Source of the DNA: Clostridiaceae bacterium
GTDB taxonomy: Bacteria; Bacillota; Clostridia; Oscillospirales; Acutalibacteraceae
DNA length: 10,861 bases
NCBI GenBank assembly: GCA_016295895.1
Contig: JAEDKI010000053.1
Coordinates: 1 to 10,861, forward strand
Direction of reading: 5' to 3'
Under the pieces are notes generated by a model. It made no database searches. It had not been told where the DNA came from and saw nothing but the letters and a program-made list of their open reading frames with translations. Positions 1-6,952 of the stretch are shown piece after piece; within the stretch, counting starts at the first letter, position 1, and every line of letters starts with the position of its first letter. The translations under genes were made by a program, and so were the position numbers.

Positions 1-7
1 GTTGCAT

Positions 8-82
8 ATGGAATATCTTGCAATGCTTGCTATTATTATAATACTCGCAACAGGTTACATAATTGCAATAAAAAAGAAATAA
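8..82 (+). CDS. Small hydrophobic peptide, putative type I (holin-like/Fst-like) toxin
   Basis: A 24-residue reading frame encodes a peptide beginning MEYLAMLAIII and ending IAIKKK: one hydrophobic, probably membrane-spanning helix with a lysine tail. That is the usual form of Gram-positive type I toxins that insert in the cell membrane. The frame is open to the left edge (a TTG codon lies at base 2), so the true start may be outside the window. The stop codon lies in the foot of a hairpin that also acts as terminator for a convergent antisense RNA, the arrangement known from Fst/TxpA/holin-like toxin loci. The membrane segment and context are seen directly; toxicity is inferred. It could be an unrelated tiny membrane peptide. 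Confidence 0.45.
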   Translation: MEYLAMLAIIIILATGYIIAIKKK

Positions 83-111
83 CCGCCCTGTCCCTGCAAA
101 GACGGCGGTTA
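80..111 (-). terminator. Intrinsic terminator of the antisense RNA
   Basis: TAACCGCC (80-87) pairs with GGCGGTTA (104-111), leaving a 16-base loop. On the minus strand the stem is followed by a T-rich run (complement of 70-79). The hairpin sits on the stop codon of the small plus-strand peptide gene. Confidence 0.6.
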
Positions 112-133
112 ATTCTTAACTAAAGCTTTTGAG

Positions 134-159
134 GGCGTAACCGTCTATACGGTAATGCC
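134..159 (+). terminator. Stem-loop at the 3' end of the toxin mRNA, possible terminator
   Basis: Bases 134-144 pair with 149-159 around a CTAT loop, with one A-A mismatch and one G-U pair (137/156). The G-U would become a C-A mismatch in the antisense RNA, so the fold favours the plus-strand transcript. The tail (CACCCTTATTATAT) is only moderately T-rich. It may therefore be a weak terminator or a structure protecting the mRNA end. Confidence 0.4.
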
Positions 160-167
160 ACACCCTT

Positions 168-196
168 ATTATATTCGCAAAAGGCAGATTTGTCAA
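168..196 (-). promoter_or_regulatory. Consensus sigma-A promoter of the antisense RNA
   Basis: On the minus strand, TTGACA (191-196) and TATAAT (168-173) are separated by exactly 17 bases. Both hexamers match consensus perfectly, so this should be one of the strongest promoters in the window. It fires away from the aro operon, towards the toxin-like gene. Confidence 0.8.
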
Positions 197-290
197 CCCT
201 CTGCGGTGATTTTTGATAAGCTGACAATGCTTTGCACACCTGTTTCACAGATAAAAGCTTTAAATCGCTAAAGTTTTTTCAAAAAAACTA

Positions 291-319
291 TTGACAAACG
301 GTTTTGATAGTGATATTCT
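291..319 (+). promoter_or_regulatory. Sigma-A promoter of the aro operon
   Basis: TTGACA (291-296) and TATTCT (314-319) are separated by 17 bases. The -35 is perfect and the -10 has four of six matches. Upstream lie A/T tracts (six T then seven A at 274-287) that could act as an UP element. Transcription should begin near base 326, just ahead of the leader peptide. No closer promoter for aroF was seen. Confidence 0.8.
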
Positions 320-353
320 ATATGCAACAAATTTGATTTTGAGGTTTTTTGAA

Positions 354-407
354 ATGCTTAACAATGTTTTTTCAGCTGCATACTTTTACTTTTACTTTAT
401 CAAGTAA
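354..407 (+). CDS. Phe/Tyr leader peptide of the aro operon attenuator
   Basis: A 17-codon frame encodes MLNNVFSAAYFYFYFIK. It is preceded by GAGG (341-344) nine bases before the ATG. Codons 10-15 alternate Tyr-Phe three times, and with Phe6 seven of the 17 residues are Phe or Tyr; there is no Trp. The frame lies between the operon promoter and a strong terminator, directly ahead of the DAHP synthase gene. By analogy with pheA/pheL-type attenuators, ribosomes should stall on these codons when charged tRNA-Phe or tRNA-Tyr is scarce, allowing readthrough into the operon. The peptide composition and position are direct observations; the stalling mechanism is inferred. Confidence 0.85.
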   Translation: MLNNVFSAAYFYFYFIK

Positions 408-458
408 TTTGATAGGGTTTAGTAAGTTTTGCTGAAAAGACTAAAAGAGGTTTATCAG

Positions 459-493
459 AGCCCCGCAGTGAAATTTACACTGCGGGGCTTTTT
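459..493 (+). terminator. Attenuator terminator upstream of aroF
   Basis: AGCCCCGCAGTG (459-470) pairs perfectly with CACTGCGGGGCT (478-489) around a 7-base loop, followed by T490-T493. The 12-bp GC-rich stem plus T-run is a strong intrinsic terminator, placed about 50 bases after the leader peptide stop and 48 bases before aroF. Transcripts ending here would be about 168 nt. Two upstream pairings may compete or control it: 369-376 with 431-438 (8 bp, enclosing the Tyr/Phe codons), and 415-420 with 458-463 (6 bp, two G-U). The second would invade the base of the terminator stem, but is weak. Confidence 0.85.
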
Positions 494-540
494 GCATAAA
501 AATCCAAAATAAATAATAATTTGCCCGGAGGTAATAAAAA

Positions 541-1548
541 ATGATTGTATCGGTAAAAAAAGGAACAGATGAAGCTCAAATTCAAAATCTTGTTGAGTGG
601 CTTGAAAGCCTCGGTCTCAGCATTCACCGCAGCGACGGAGAATATGATACCATTCTCGGCCTTGTCGGCGACACCAGCCATGTTGACATGGATCTCATCA
701 GCGGTCTTAACATAGTCAGCAATGTTGCGAGAATCAGCGAACCCTACAAGAATGCAAACAGAAAATTTCATCCCGACGACACGGTAATCGATGTCTGCGG
801 ATATAAAATCGGCGGTGGCAATTTCCAGTTTATTGCAGGTCCCTGCTCGGTTGAATCGCCCGAACAGATTTGCAGCATTGCAAACGATGTCAAAGCGGCA
901 GGCGCAAACTTACTCAGAGGCGGCGCATTCAAGCCGAGAACCTCACCCTACGCTTTCCAGGGTATGAGAGGCGAGGGCTTGGAGCTCCTTGAAACCGCAA
1001 AGAAGCAGACGGGAATGCCTATCGTTACCGAAATCATGGATCTTTCTCATCTTCCTCTGTTTGAAAATGTTGATGTTATTCAGGTCGGCGCAAGAAATAT
1101 GCAGAACTTCGAGCTTCTTAAAGAGCTCGGCAAAACCGATAAGCCCATTCTTCTCAAGAGAGGTCTTGCCGCAACAATGGAAGAGCTTCTCATGAGCGCA
1201 GAATATATCATGGCGGGCGGTAACAGCAAGGTCATGCTTTGCGAAAGAGGAATCAGAACCTTTGAGCATTACACAAGAAATACAATGGATATTTCCGCTA
1301 TCGCTCTGCTTAAAGAAAAAACACATCTGCCCATCATCGCAGACCCCAGCCATGCGGCAGGCATGGCAAGAATGGTCAGACCTCTTGCTCTTGCGGCGGT
1401 TGCGGCAGGCGCAGACGGACTTATGATCGAAGTACATAACGACCCTGCCCACGCTCTTTGCGACGGCCCGCAGGCGCTCAGACCCGAGGAATTTGCTAAG
1501 GTAGTCAAGGAAGCAAACTCAATCAGGGAAATCATGACAAAGTTTTAA
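541..1548 (+). CDS. aroF: 3-deoxy-7-phosphoheptulonate (DAHP) synthase
   Basis: This 335-residue enzyme condenses PEP and erythrose-4-phosphate to DAHP, the first step of the shikimate pathway, in the cytoplasm. Residues 1-65 form a ferredoxin-like regulatory domain, and about 80-335 the TIM-barrel catalytic domain. Visible motifs are AGPCSVES (99-106, with metal-binding Cys102), RGGAFKPRTSPYAFQG (126-141), QVGARNMQN (181-189), LKRG (205-208), CERGIRTFE (234-242), DPSH (268-271) and EVHNDP (297-302). The layout matches class I-beta enzymes such as that of Thermotoga maritima, where the N-terminal domain mediates Phe/Tyr inhibition. The same control is inferred here and fits the Phe/Tyr leader peptide. 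GGAGG at 527-531 supports the start. It is the first gene of the operon. Confidence 0.97.
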   Translation: MIVSVKKGTDEAQIQNLVEWLESLGLSIHRSDGEYDTILGLVGDTSHVDMDLISGLNIVSNVARISEPYKNANRKFHPDDTVIDVCGYKIGGGNFQFIAGPCSVESPEQICSIANDVKAAGANLLRGGAFKPRTSPYAFQGMRGEGLELLETAKKQTGMPIVTEIMDLSHLPLFENVDVIQVGARNMQNFELLKELGKTDKPILLKRGLAATMEELLMSAEYIMAGGNSKVMLCERGIRTFEHYTRNTMDISAIALLKEKTHLPIIADPSHAAGMARMVRPLALAAVAAGADGLMIEVHNDPAHALCDGPQALRPEEFAKVVKEANSIREIMTKF

Positions 1549-1560
1549 GGTGACAAGAAT

Positions 1561-2391
1561 ATGAAAATAGGAATTGTCGGCCTCGGCCTTATCGGCGGCT
1601 CTCTTGCGATTGCACTTTCGGAGAGCGGTAAGCATGAGGTTTTCGGCTTTGACAGAAACAGAAGTTCCGTTCTTGCGGCAAAGATGGTCAATGCAATTAA
1701 GGGAGAGCTTAACGATGAAACAATCGGCGAATGCGATGTAATATTCATTGCTCTTTACCCTCAGGCGACTATTGACTATGTCGAGGCGAACGCTTCAAAA
1801 ATCAAAAAAGGCGCAATCGTTACCGACTGCGGCGGAGTTAAAAGAATGATCTGCGCCCCCTGCGAAAAAATCGCCGAAGAAAACGGCTTCACCTTCATCG
1901 GCGCTCACCCGATGGCAGGCACTCAGTTTTCGGGCTTCGGCCATGCAAAAGCAAATCTTTTCAAGGGCGCAACGATGATTTTAACCCCGAAAGATAACAC
2001 GGATATCAGAATTTTGCAGTCGCTCAGAACCGTGCTTGACGATGCGGGCTTTGCAAGCGTTAATCTTACCTCACCCGAGGAACACGACAAGGTTATAGCC
2101 TTTACATCACAGCTTCCCCATATTATTTCAAACGCCTATGTCAAAAGCCCCGAAGCGATTCATCAGAAAGGCTTTTCGGCAGGCAGTTACAGGGATCTGA
2201 CGAGGGTTTCAAAGCTTAATTCAACCATGTGGACGGAGCTTTTCTTTGAGAACAGCGACAATCTCACCAAAGAAATTGACTTTTTGATTGAAAAGCTCGG
2301 CGAATACAGCGCCGCTCTGAAGGCGGGCGACAAAGAGGGCTTGATTGCCCTGCTCGACGAGGGAACGGACAGCAAAAAACAGGCAAAGTAG
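1561..2391 (+). CDS. tyrA: Prephenate dehydrogenase
   Basis: This 276-residue protein oxidatively decarboxylates prephenate to 4-hydroxyphenylpyruvate, the committed Tyr step. An N-terminal Rossmann fold is marked by GLGLIGG (7-13) with an acidic residue at Asp31 that suggests NAD rather than NADP. Further motifs are TDCGGVK (88-94), GAHPMAGT (114-121, with catalytic His116) and TSQLPH (182-187). The C-terminal helical dimerisation domain follows. Unlike Bacillus TyrA it has no C-terminal ACT domain, so Tyr feedback through such a domain is not expected. Prephenate versus arogenate preference cannot be read from the sequence. It starts 12 nt after aroF, with AAGGTGA (1547-1553) overlapping the aroF stop. 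It lacks a chorismate mutase domain and must use prephenate made by PheA. Confidence 0.94.
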   Translation: MKIGIVGLGLIGGSLAIALSESGKHEVFGFDRNRSSVLAAKMVNAIKGELNDETIGECDVIFIALYPQATIDYVEANASKIKKGAIVTDCGGVKRMICAPCEKIAEENGFTFIGAHPMAGTQFSGFGHAKANLFKGATMILTPKDNTDIRILQSLRTVLDDAGFASVNLTSPEEHDKVIAFTSQLPHIISNAYVKSPEAIHQKGFSAGSYRDLTRVSKLNSTMWTELFFENSDNLTKEIDFLIEKLGEYSAALKAGDKEGLIALLDEGTDSKKQAK

Positions 2392-2399
2392 GAGCAGAA

Positions 2400-3452
2400 A
2401 TGGAAATTATAAAGGTTAATGCGTCAAAAGAATATGAAGTTGTTATCGGCGGCGGTATTCTGCCGATGCTCGGCAAAAAATGCGCTTCACTTTTCGGAAA
2501 AAGCAGGGCGGTTATCGTGACGGACAGCAATGTTGCGCCGCTCTGGCTTGAAAAAGCGAAAGAGAGCCTTGCAAATGCGGGCATTTCTCCCGTTGAATTT
2601 GTTTTCCCCTCAGGCGAGGAATCGAAAAGCATGAAAACGCTGTTTGAATTGCTTGAATTCATGGCGGAAAACAGGCTCACCAGAAGCGACTTTGCCGTTG
2701 CTCTCGGCGGAGGCGTAACGGGCGATATGACGGGTCTTGCCGCTTCGCTTTATCTGAGGGGCGTGCCCTTTGTTCAGGTGCCGACAACTCTGCTTGCGGC
2801 GGTGGATTCATCGGTAGGCGGCAAAACGGCGGTTAACCTGACGGCAGGCAAGAATCTTGCGGGCGCATTTTATCAGCCGTCGCTCGTTGTGTGCGATACC
2901 GACACGCTCTCAACCCTGCCCGAATCCGAATTTGCCAACGGAATGGCGGAGGTTATCAAATACGGCGTTATTTTTGACAAAGAATTGTTTGACAAAGTAT
3001 GCGGCGGTAATGTAAAATCTAAGATTGAAAGCATTATCGCCCGCTGTGTGGAGCTTAAAAGAGATGTTGTTGCAAAGGACGAGTTCGACAAGGGCGAGAG
3101 ACAGCTTCTCAATTTCGGCCACACGATGGCTCATTCCGTTGAAAAATGCAGTAATTTTGAGATTTCCCACGGCAGTGCAGTTGCAATTGGAATGGTCATT
3201 GCCGCAAAGGCGAGCGCAAAGCTCGGCTGGAGCGATGAGGATTGCACGGACATGATTATTAATGCGAATAAGAACAATAATCTGCCCGTCAAATGCGATT
3301 TCAAGCCCCGTGAGCTTGCCGACGCCGCCCTTTCGGATAAAAAACGCTCGGGAGGCACGATAAATTTCGTTGTTCCCCGTGTTGTCGGCGAATGTTACCT
3401 GCAAAAAATCCCCGTTGATGTTCTTTATAAAATTGCGGAATTTGCGGAATGA
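2400..3452 (+). CDS. aroB: 3-dehydroquinate synthase
   Basis: This 350-residue enzyme converts DAHP to 3-dehydroquinate, the second shikimate step, using NAD and a divalent metal. The nucleotide-binding loop GGGVTGDMTG (103-112) and the substrate/NAD segment VPTTLLAAVDSSVGGKTAVN (117-136) are textbook. The likely zinc ligands are Glu184, His241 (in NFGHT, 238-242) and His257. Length and motifs are typical of stand-alone bacterial AroB. The GGAG ribosome binding site at 2391-2394 begins on the last base of the tyrA stop codon, so translation of the two genes is probably coupled. Confidence 0.97.
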   Translation: MEIIKVNASKEYEVVIGGGILPMLGKKCASLFGKSRAVIVTDSNVAPLWLEKAKESLANAGISPVEFVFPSGEESKSMKTLFELLEFMAENRLTRSDFAVALGGGVTGDMTGLAASLYLRGVPFVQVPTTLLAAVDSSVGGKTAVNLTAGKNLAGAFYQPSLVVCDTDTLSTLPESEFANGMAEVIKYGVIFDKELFDKVCGGNVKSKIESIIARCVELKRDVVAKDEFDKGERQLLNFGHTMAHSVEKCSNFEISHGSAVAIGMVIAAKASAKLGWSDEDCTDMIINANKNNNLPVKCDFKPRELADAALSDKKRSGGTINFVVPRVVGECYLQKIPVDVLYKIAEFAE

Positions 3453-3486
3453 AACCGCAGAGAACACTTATGGAGTTAAAATTTTA

Positions 3487-4716
3487 ATGGATATCAGAAT
3501 CACACCGACCCCTTTGTGCGGCGGCATTGAGGGAATAGCGTCAAAGTCCTTTGCCCATAGGGCGCTTATTTGCGCCTGCCTTTCAAAGGGAAAAAGCAAA
3601 ATCAGAATAAACACGACCTCCGACGACATCAGCGCAACGGTTTCCTGCCTTGAAAATCTCGGTGCGGTCATTGAAAAAGACGGTGCGGTCTGGTCGGTAA
3701 CTCCGATTGAAGAACCGCCCGCTTTTGCCTGCATAGATTGCAGAGAAAGCGGCTCAACCATCCGCTTTCTGCTCCCCGTTGTCTGCGCTCTCGGCGTTAA
3801 AACCGAGATAAACGGCTCGGGCAGACTGCCCGAAAGACCTCTTTCTCCCCTGAAAGAGGAGCTTATCAGAATGGGCGCAAGCATTTCCGACAGCTTTCCG
3901 CTCAAGGTCAGCGGAAAAATCGGAGCGGGCGAATACACCCTCAGGGGCGATGTAAGCTCGCAGTTCGTAACGGGTCTTCTCATGGCTCTCTCTTATCTTG
4001 GCGGAGGAAAAATAAAACTCCTGCCGCCCGTTGAGTCAAGACCTTATATTGACATGACGGTTCAGGTTCTGCGCCGCTTCGGTGCGGATATTAAAGAAGA
4101 AAATAATACATTTTATATAGATTCTCACGGCTTGAAAGGCTGTGATTTCACGGTTGAGGCCGATTGGTCAAACGCCGCTTTCTGGCTTTGCTCGGGCTGC
4201 GCCGTTTCGGGGCTTAACGCCGATTCAACTCAGGGCGACAAGGCGATTATTTCCGTTCTCGAAAGAATGGGAGCAAAAACAGCCCGAAACGGTTCTGAAT
4301 TCAGAGCCGATGTATCCGCCCTGCACGGCGCAAAAATCGACGCTTCGCAGATTCCCGACGCCGTGCCCGTTATTGCGGCTGTTGCGGCAACCGCAGAGGG
4401 TGAAACCGTGATTTATAACGCAGCAAGGCTTCGCCTGAAAGAGAGCGACCGCATTCAGACGACCGCCTCAATGCTCCGCTCGCTCGGAGCGGATGTTGCC
4501 GAAACCGATGACGGGCTGATAATCAAAGGCAAGCCCACGCTCAGCGGAGGAAAAACGGATTCATTTAACGACCACAGAATAGCGATGGCCGCCGCCGTTG
4601 CCGCCTGCAAATGCACGGGCGATGTAATAATCGGAAACGCTCAGGCGGTCAATAAATCATACCCCGAATTTTTTAACGATTATAACAAGCTGGGAGGTAA
4701 AGCCGATGTCCTGTAA
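3487..4716 (+). CDS. aroA: 3-phosphoshikimate 1-carboxyvinyltransferase (EPSP synthase)
   Basis: This 409-residue enzyme transfers the enolpyruvyl group of PEP to shikimate-3-phosphate. The start at 3487 is chosen because MDIRITP begins the first beta strand and GGAG lies at 3472-3475; a longer in-frame extension from 3370 lies wholly inside aroB. Conserved elements are Lys20-Ser21 and Arg25, SSQ (157-159), the catalytic base Asp301, KESDR (328-332), NDHRIAMA (371-378) and K-SYPEF (400-405). The PEP-binding loop reads ESGSTIRFL (87-95), not the enterobacterial NAGTAMRPL, so the position equivalent to E. coli Pro101 is Phe94. It lies 34 nt after aroB, the largest gap in the operon, and overlaps aroC by 11 nt. 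Confidence 0.96.
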   Translation: MDIRITPTPLCGGIEGIASKSFAHRALICACLSKGKSKIRINTTSDDISATVSCLENLGAVIEKDGAVWSVTPIEEPPAFACIDCRESGSTIRFLLPVVCALGVKTEINGSGRLPERPLSPLKEELIRMGASISDSFPLKVSGKIGAGEYTLRGDVSSQFVTGLLMALSYLGGGKIKLLPPVESRPYIDMTVQVLRRFGADIKEENNTFYIDSHGLKGCDFTVEADWSNAAFWLCSGCAVSGLNADSTQGDKAIISVLERMGAKTARNGSEFRADVSALHGAKIDASQIPDAVPVIAAVAATAEGETVIYNAARLRLKESDRIQTTASMLRSLGADVAETDDGLIIKGKPTLSGGKTDSFNDHRIAMAAAVAACKCTGDVIIGNAQAVNKSYPEFFNDYNKLGGKADVL

Positions 4717-5779
4717 TTTCGGAAACAACATAAAATTAACGGTTTTCGGTCAGTCACATTCAACCGCAATCGGTGCTGTGGTTGACGGACTTCCCGCAGG
4801 AATAAAGATTGATTTTGACAGAGTTGCCGCCTTCATGGCAAGGCGTGCGCCCGGTCAGAGCGAGCTTTCAACCCCACGAAAGGAAGCCGACGAGTTTAAA
4901 ATTCTCTCGGGAATTGTTGACGGAATGACCTGCGGCGCACCGATTTGCGCCGTTATCGAGAACACCAACACCCGTTCGGGTGACTATGACAAGCTCCGTG
5001 CTTTGCCCAGACCATCTCACAGCGACTATGCCGCATTTATGAAGCATAACGGCTTCAACGATATCAGAGGCGGCGGCAATTTCAGCGGAAGAATGACCGC
5101 TCCGCTCTGCTTCGCAGGCGCAGTATGCATTCAGATTCTTGAAAGCATGGGAGTTTATGTCGGGGCGCATATTGCATCGATAGGCAAGGTGGAGGATGAC
5201 CGCTTTGACCCTGTTTCGGTCTGCAAGGCTGATTTTGATTCGATTCTTTCAAAGCCCTTTCCCGTTATCAACGACAGACAGGGCGAATTTATGCGAAAAG
5301 AAATATATGATGCCCGAAGCAGTGCCGATTCGGTCGGCGGAACGGTTGAATGTGCCGTTGTCGGCTTGAAAGCGGGAATAGGCGACCCGATTTTTGACGG
5401 AATGGAAAACCGCATAAGCTCGGCAATTTTCGGAATCCCCGCAGTTAAGGGAATAGAATTCGGCTCGGGCTTTGAGGGAAGCAAAAAAAGAGGAAGCGAA
5501 AACAATGACGCTTTTGTTCTCCGTGACGGAAAAATCGTTACCGAAACGAATAATCACGGCGGAATCCTCGGCGGTATCTCGTCGGGAATGCCTGTTGTCT
5601 TCCGCTGTGCATTGAAGCCTACCCCCTCGATAGGCAAGGAGCAGAACACGGTAAACCTCGTCAGCGGCGAGGAAGAAAAGCTCGTTGTCGGCGGCAGGCA
5701 TGACCCCTGCATTGTTCCGAGAGCCGTTCCGTGCATTGAAGCGGCGGCGGCATTGGTAATTGCTGATTATTTAATGTAA
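4706..5779 (+). CDS. aroC: Chorismate synthase
   Basis: This 357-residue enzyme eliminates phosphate from EPSP to give chorismate, using reduced FMN. All three family signatures are present: GQSHS (15-19, with His18), RGGGNFSGRMTAP (121-133) and RHDPCIVPRAVP (331-342). RRAPGQSELSTPRKE (46-60), NNHGGILGG (282-290) and KPTPSIG (304-310) are also intact. The family length is normal, and no flavin reductase domain is fused, so it is a monofunctional type needing an external FMN reductase. GGGAGG (4692-4697) lies within the end of aroA, whose stop overlaps this gene, indicating coupled translation. Confidence 0.97.
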   Translation: MSCNFGNNIKLTVFGQSHSTAIGAVVDGLPAGIKIDFDRVAAFMARRAPGQSELSTPRKEADEFKILSGIVDGMTCGAPICAVIENTNTRSGDYDKLRALPRPSHSDYAAFMKHNGFNDIRGGGNFSGRMTAPLCFAGAVCIQILESMGVYVGAHIASIGKVEDDRFDPVSVCKADFDSILSKPFPVINDRQGEFMRKEIYDARSSADSVGGTVECAVVGLKAGIGDPIFDGMENRISSAIFGIPAVKGIEFGSGFEGSKKRGSENNDAFVLRDGKIVTETNNHGGILGGISSGMPVVFRCALKPTPSIGKEQNTVNLVSGEEEKLVVGGRHDPCIVPRAVPCIEAAAALVIADYLM

Positions 5780-5804
5780 ATATAAAAAAGAAAGGTGATC
5801 TATA

Positions 5805-6941
5805 ATGGATATCAGTCAGCTCAGAGCAAACATTGACAAAATCGACGGCGAGCTTACCGCACTTTTCCAAAAGAGAATGGAAACCGCCGCAGAAATCGCA
5901 AAATATAAGCAGGAAAATTCTCTGCCCGTTTTTGACAGAGAAAGAGAAAGGGATATTCTGAATGCAGTAACGGCAGACGTTCCCGATGAGATTCAAGGCT
6001 ACACAAAGACTCTTTATCAGACTATTTTCGACCTGAGCCGTTCATATCAGAAGAAGCTCATCAAGCCGCAGTCATCCCTTTCAAAGAAGCTTGAAAAAGT
6101 GACCGCAGAAACTCCCTGCGAAAGACCCGACAGAGCGGTTGTTGCCTGCCAGGGCGTTGAGGGCGCATATTCTCAGTTTGCATGCGACAAGATGTTTTCC
6201 TACCCCTCAATCATGTATTTCTCGGGCTTTGAGGAGGTATTCAAGGCGGTTGACAGCGGACTTTGCCGCTACGGCGTGCTTCCTCTTGAAAACAGCTCCG
6301 CAGGTTCGGTCAACAAGGTCTATGACCTTATGAATAAATATAAATTCTACATTACCCACAGCATCAAGCTGTTTATCGGTCACGCTCTGCTTGCTCCCGA
6401 GGGTGTTTCAATCGGCGAAATCAAGGAGATTTTCTCCCATGAGCAGGCTATTAATCAATGCTCCGACTTCATTGCTTCGCTCGGCGTTAAGGTCACGGTC
6501 TGCGAAAACACAGCCGCCGCCGCAAAGATGGTTGCCGACAGCGGCAGAACAGACTGTGCCGCAATCGGCTCAAAGGATTGCGCAGAGCTTTACGGCATGA
6601 AAGTTCTCAAAAGCGGCATTCAGAACACCGACAACAACTACACCCGCTTCATCTGCATTTCAAAGAAGCTTGAAATCTATCCCGGCGCAAACAAGACGAG
6701 CATTATGATGACCATTCCTCACAAGCCGGGTTCACTTTATTATATCATTTCAAGATTTGCCGCCCTCGGCCTTAACCTCACGAAGCTGGAGAGCCGACCG
6801 ATTCCCGGCAGTAATTTTGAATTCATGTTCTATTTCGATGTTGACGCATCGGTTTATTCCGAAAATCTCAAGACTCTGCTCAGCGAGCTTGAAAATGACG
6901 GCGAGCAGTTCAGCTATCTCGGCAGTTATTCGGAAGACTAA
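5805..6941 (+). CDS. pheA: Bifunctional chorismate mutase/prephenate dehydratase (P-protein)
   Basis: This 378-residue protein turns chorismate into prephenate and then phenylpyruvate. An AroQ-type chorismate mutase occupies about 1-88 (Arg7, Arg24, Lys35, Glu48 and probably Gln82 match the active site of the E. coli P-protein). Prephenate dehydratase spans about 111-290, with GVEGAYSQFA (117-126), ENSSAGSV (162-169) and the Thr-Arg-Phe motif (280-282). A C-terminal ACT domain (298-375) carries PGSL (308-311) and ESRP (329-332), the Phe-binding region in homologues, so Phe inhibition is likely. It is the only chorismate mutase in the operon and so supplies TyrA too. Start supported by AAAGGTGA (5791-5798). 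It follows aroC by 25 nt. Confidence 0.96.
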   Translation: MDISQLRANIDKIDGELTALFQKRMETAAEIAKYKQENSLPVFDRERERDILNAVTADVPDEIQGYTKTLYQTIFDLSRSYQKKLIKPQSSLSKKLEKVTAETPCERPDRAVVACQGVEGAYSQFACDKMFSYPSIMYFSGFEEVFKAVDSGLCRYGVLPLENSSAGSVNKVYDLMNKYKFYITHSIKLFIGHALLAPEGVSIGEIKEIFSHEQAINQCSDFIASLGVKVTVCENTAAAAKMVADSGRTDCAAIGSKDCAELYGMKVLKSGIQNTDNNYTRFICISKKLEIYPGANKTSIMMTIPHKPGSLYYIISRFAALGLNLTKLESRPIPGSNFEFMFYFDVDASVYSENLKTLLSELENDGEQFSYLGSYSED

Positions 6942-6952
6942 AGGGTGATTTT

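Larger units (their letters stand above)
68..161 (-). ncRNA. Putative antisense antitoxin RNA convergent on the small toxin gene
   Basis: A perfect sigma-A promoter on the minus strand (-35 at 191-196, -10 at 168-173) predicts transcription from about base 161 leftwards. The transcript would end at a hairpin (104-111 paired with 80-87), which on the minus strand is followed by TTTCTTTTTT. The resulting RNA of about 90 nt would overlap the 3' end and 3' untranslated region of the toxin mRNA. Short, strongly promoted antisense RNAs of this form are the antitoxins of type I systems. Promoter and terminator are seen in the sequence; pairing with the toxin mRNA and the exact ends are inferred. Confidence 0.5.

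Noticed and set aside
408..540. T-box, TRAP-binding site or riboswitch in the aroF leader
   Set aside because: No T-box consensus, no run of GAG/TAG triplets and no known aptamer motif were seen; the leader peptide with terminator explains the region better.
943..1452. Long open frames on the strand opposite the aro genes (also at 2910-3467, 5249-5701, 7007-7564 and 10062-10613)
   Set aside because: They lie wholly or almost wholly antisense to well-recognised genes, show no recognisable motifs, and are explained by the codon use of the real genes.
3370..3486. A longer N-terminus for EPSP synthase starting at an in-frame ATG inside aroB
   Set aside because: The extra 39 residues lie within aroB in another frame, have no family similarity, and the ATG at 3487 follows a GGAG and begins the expected first strand.
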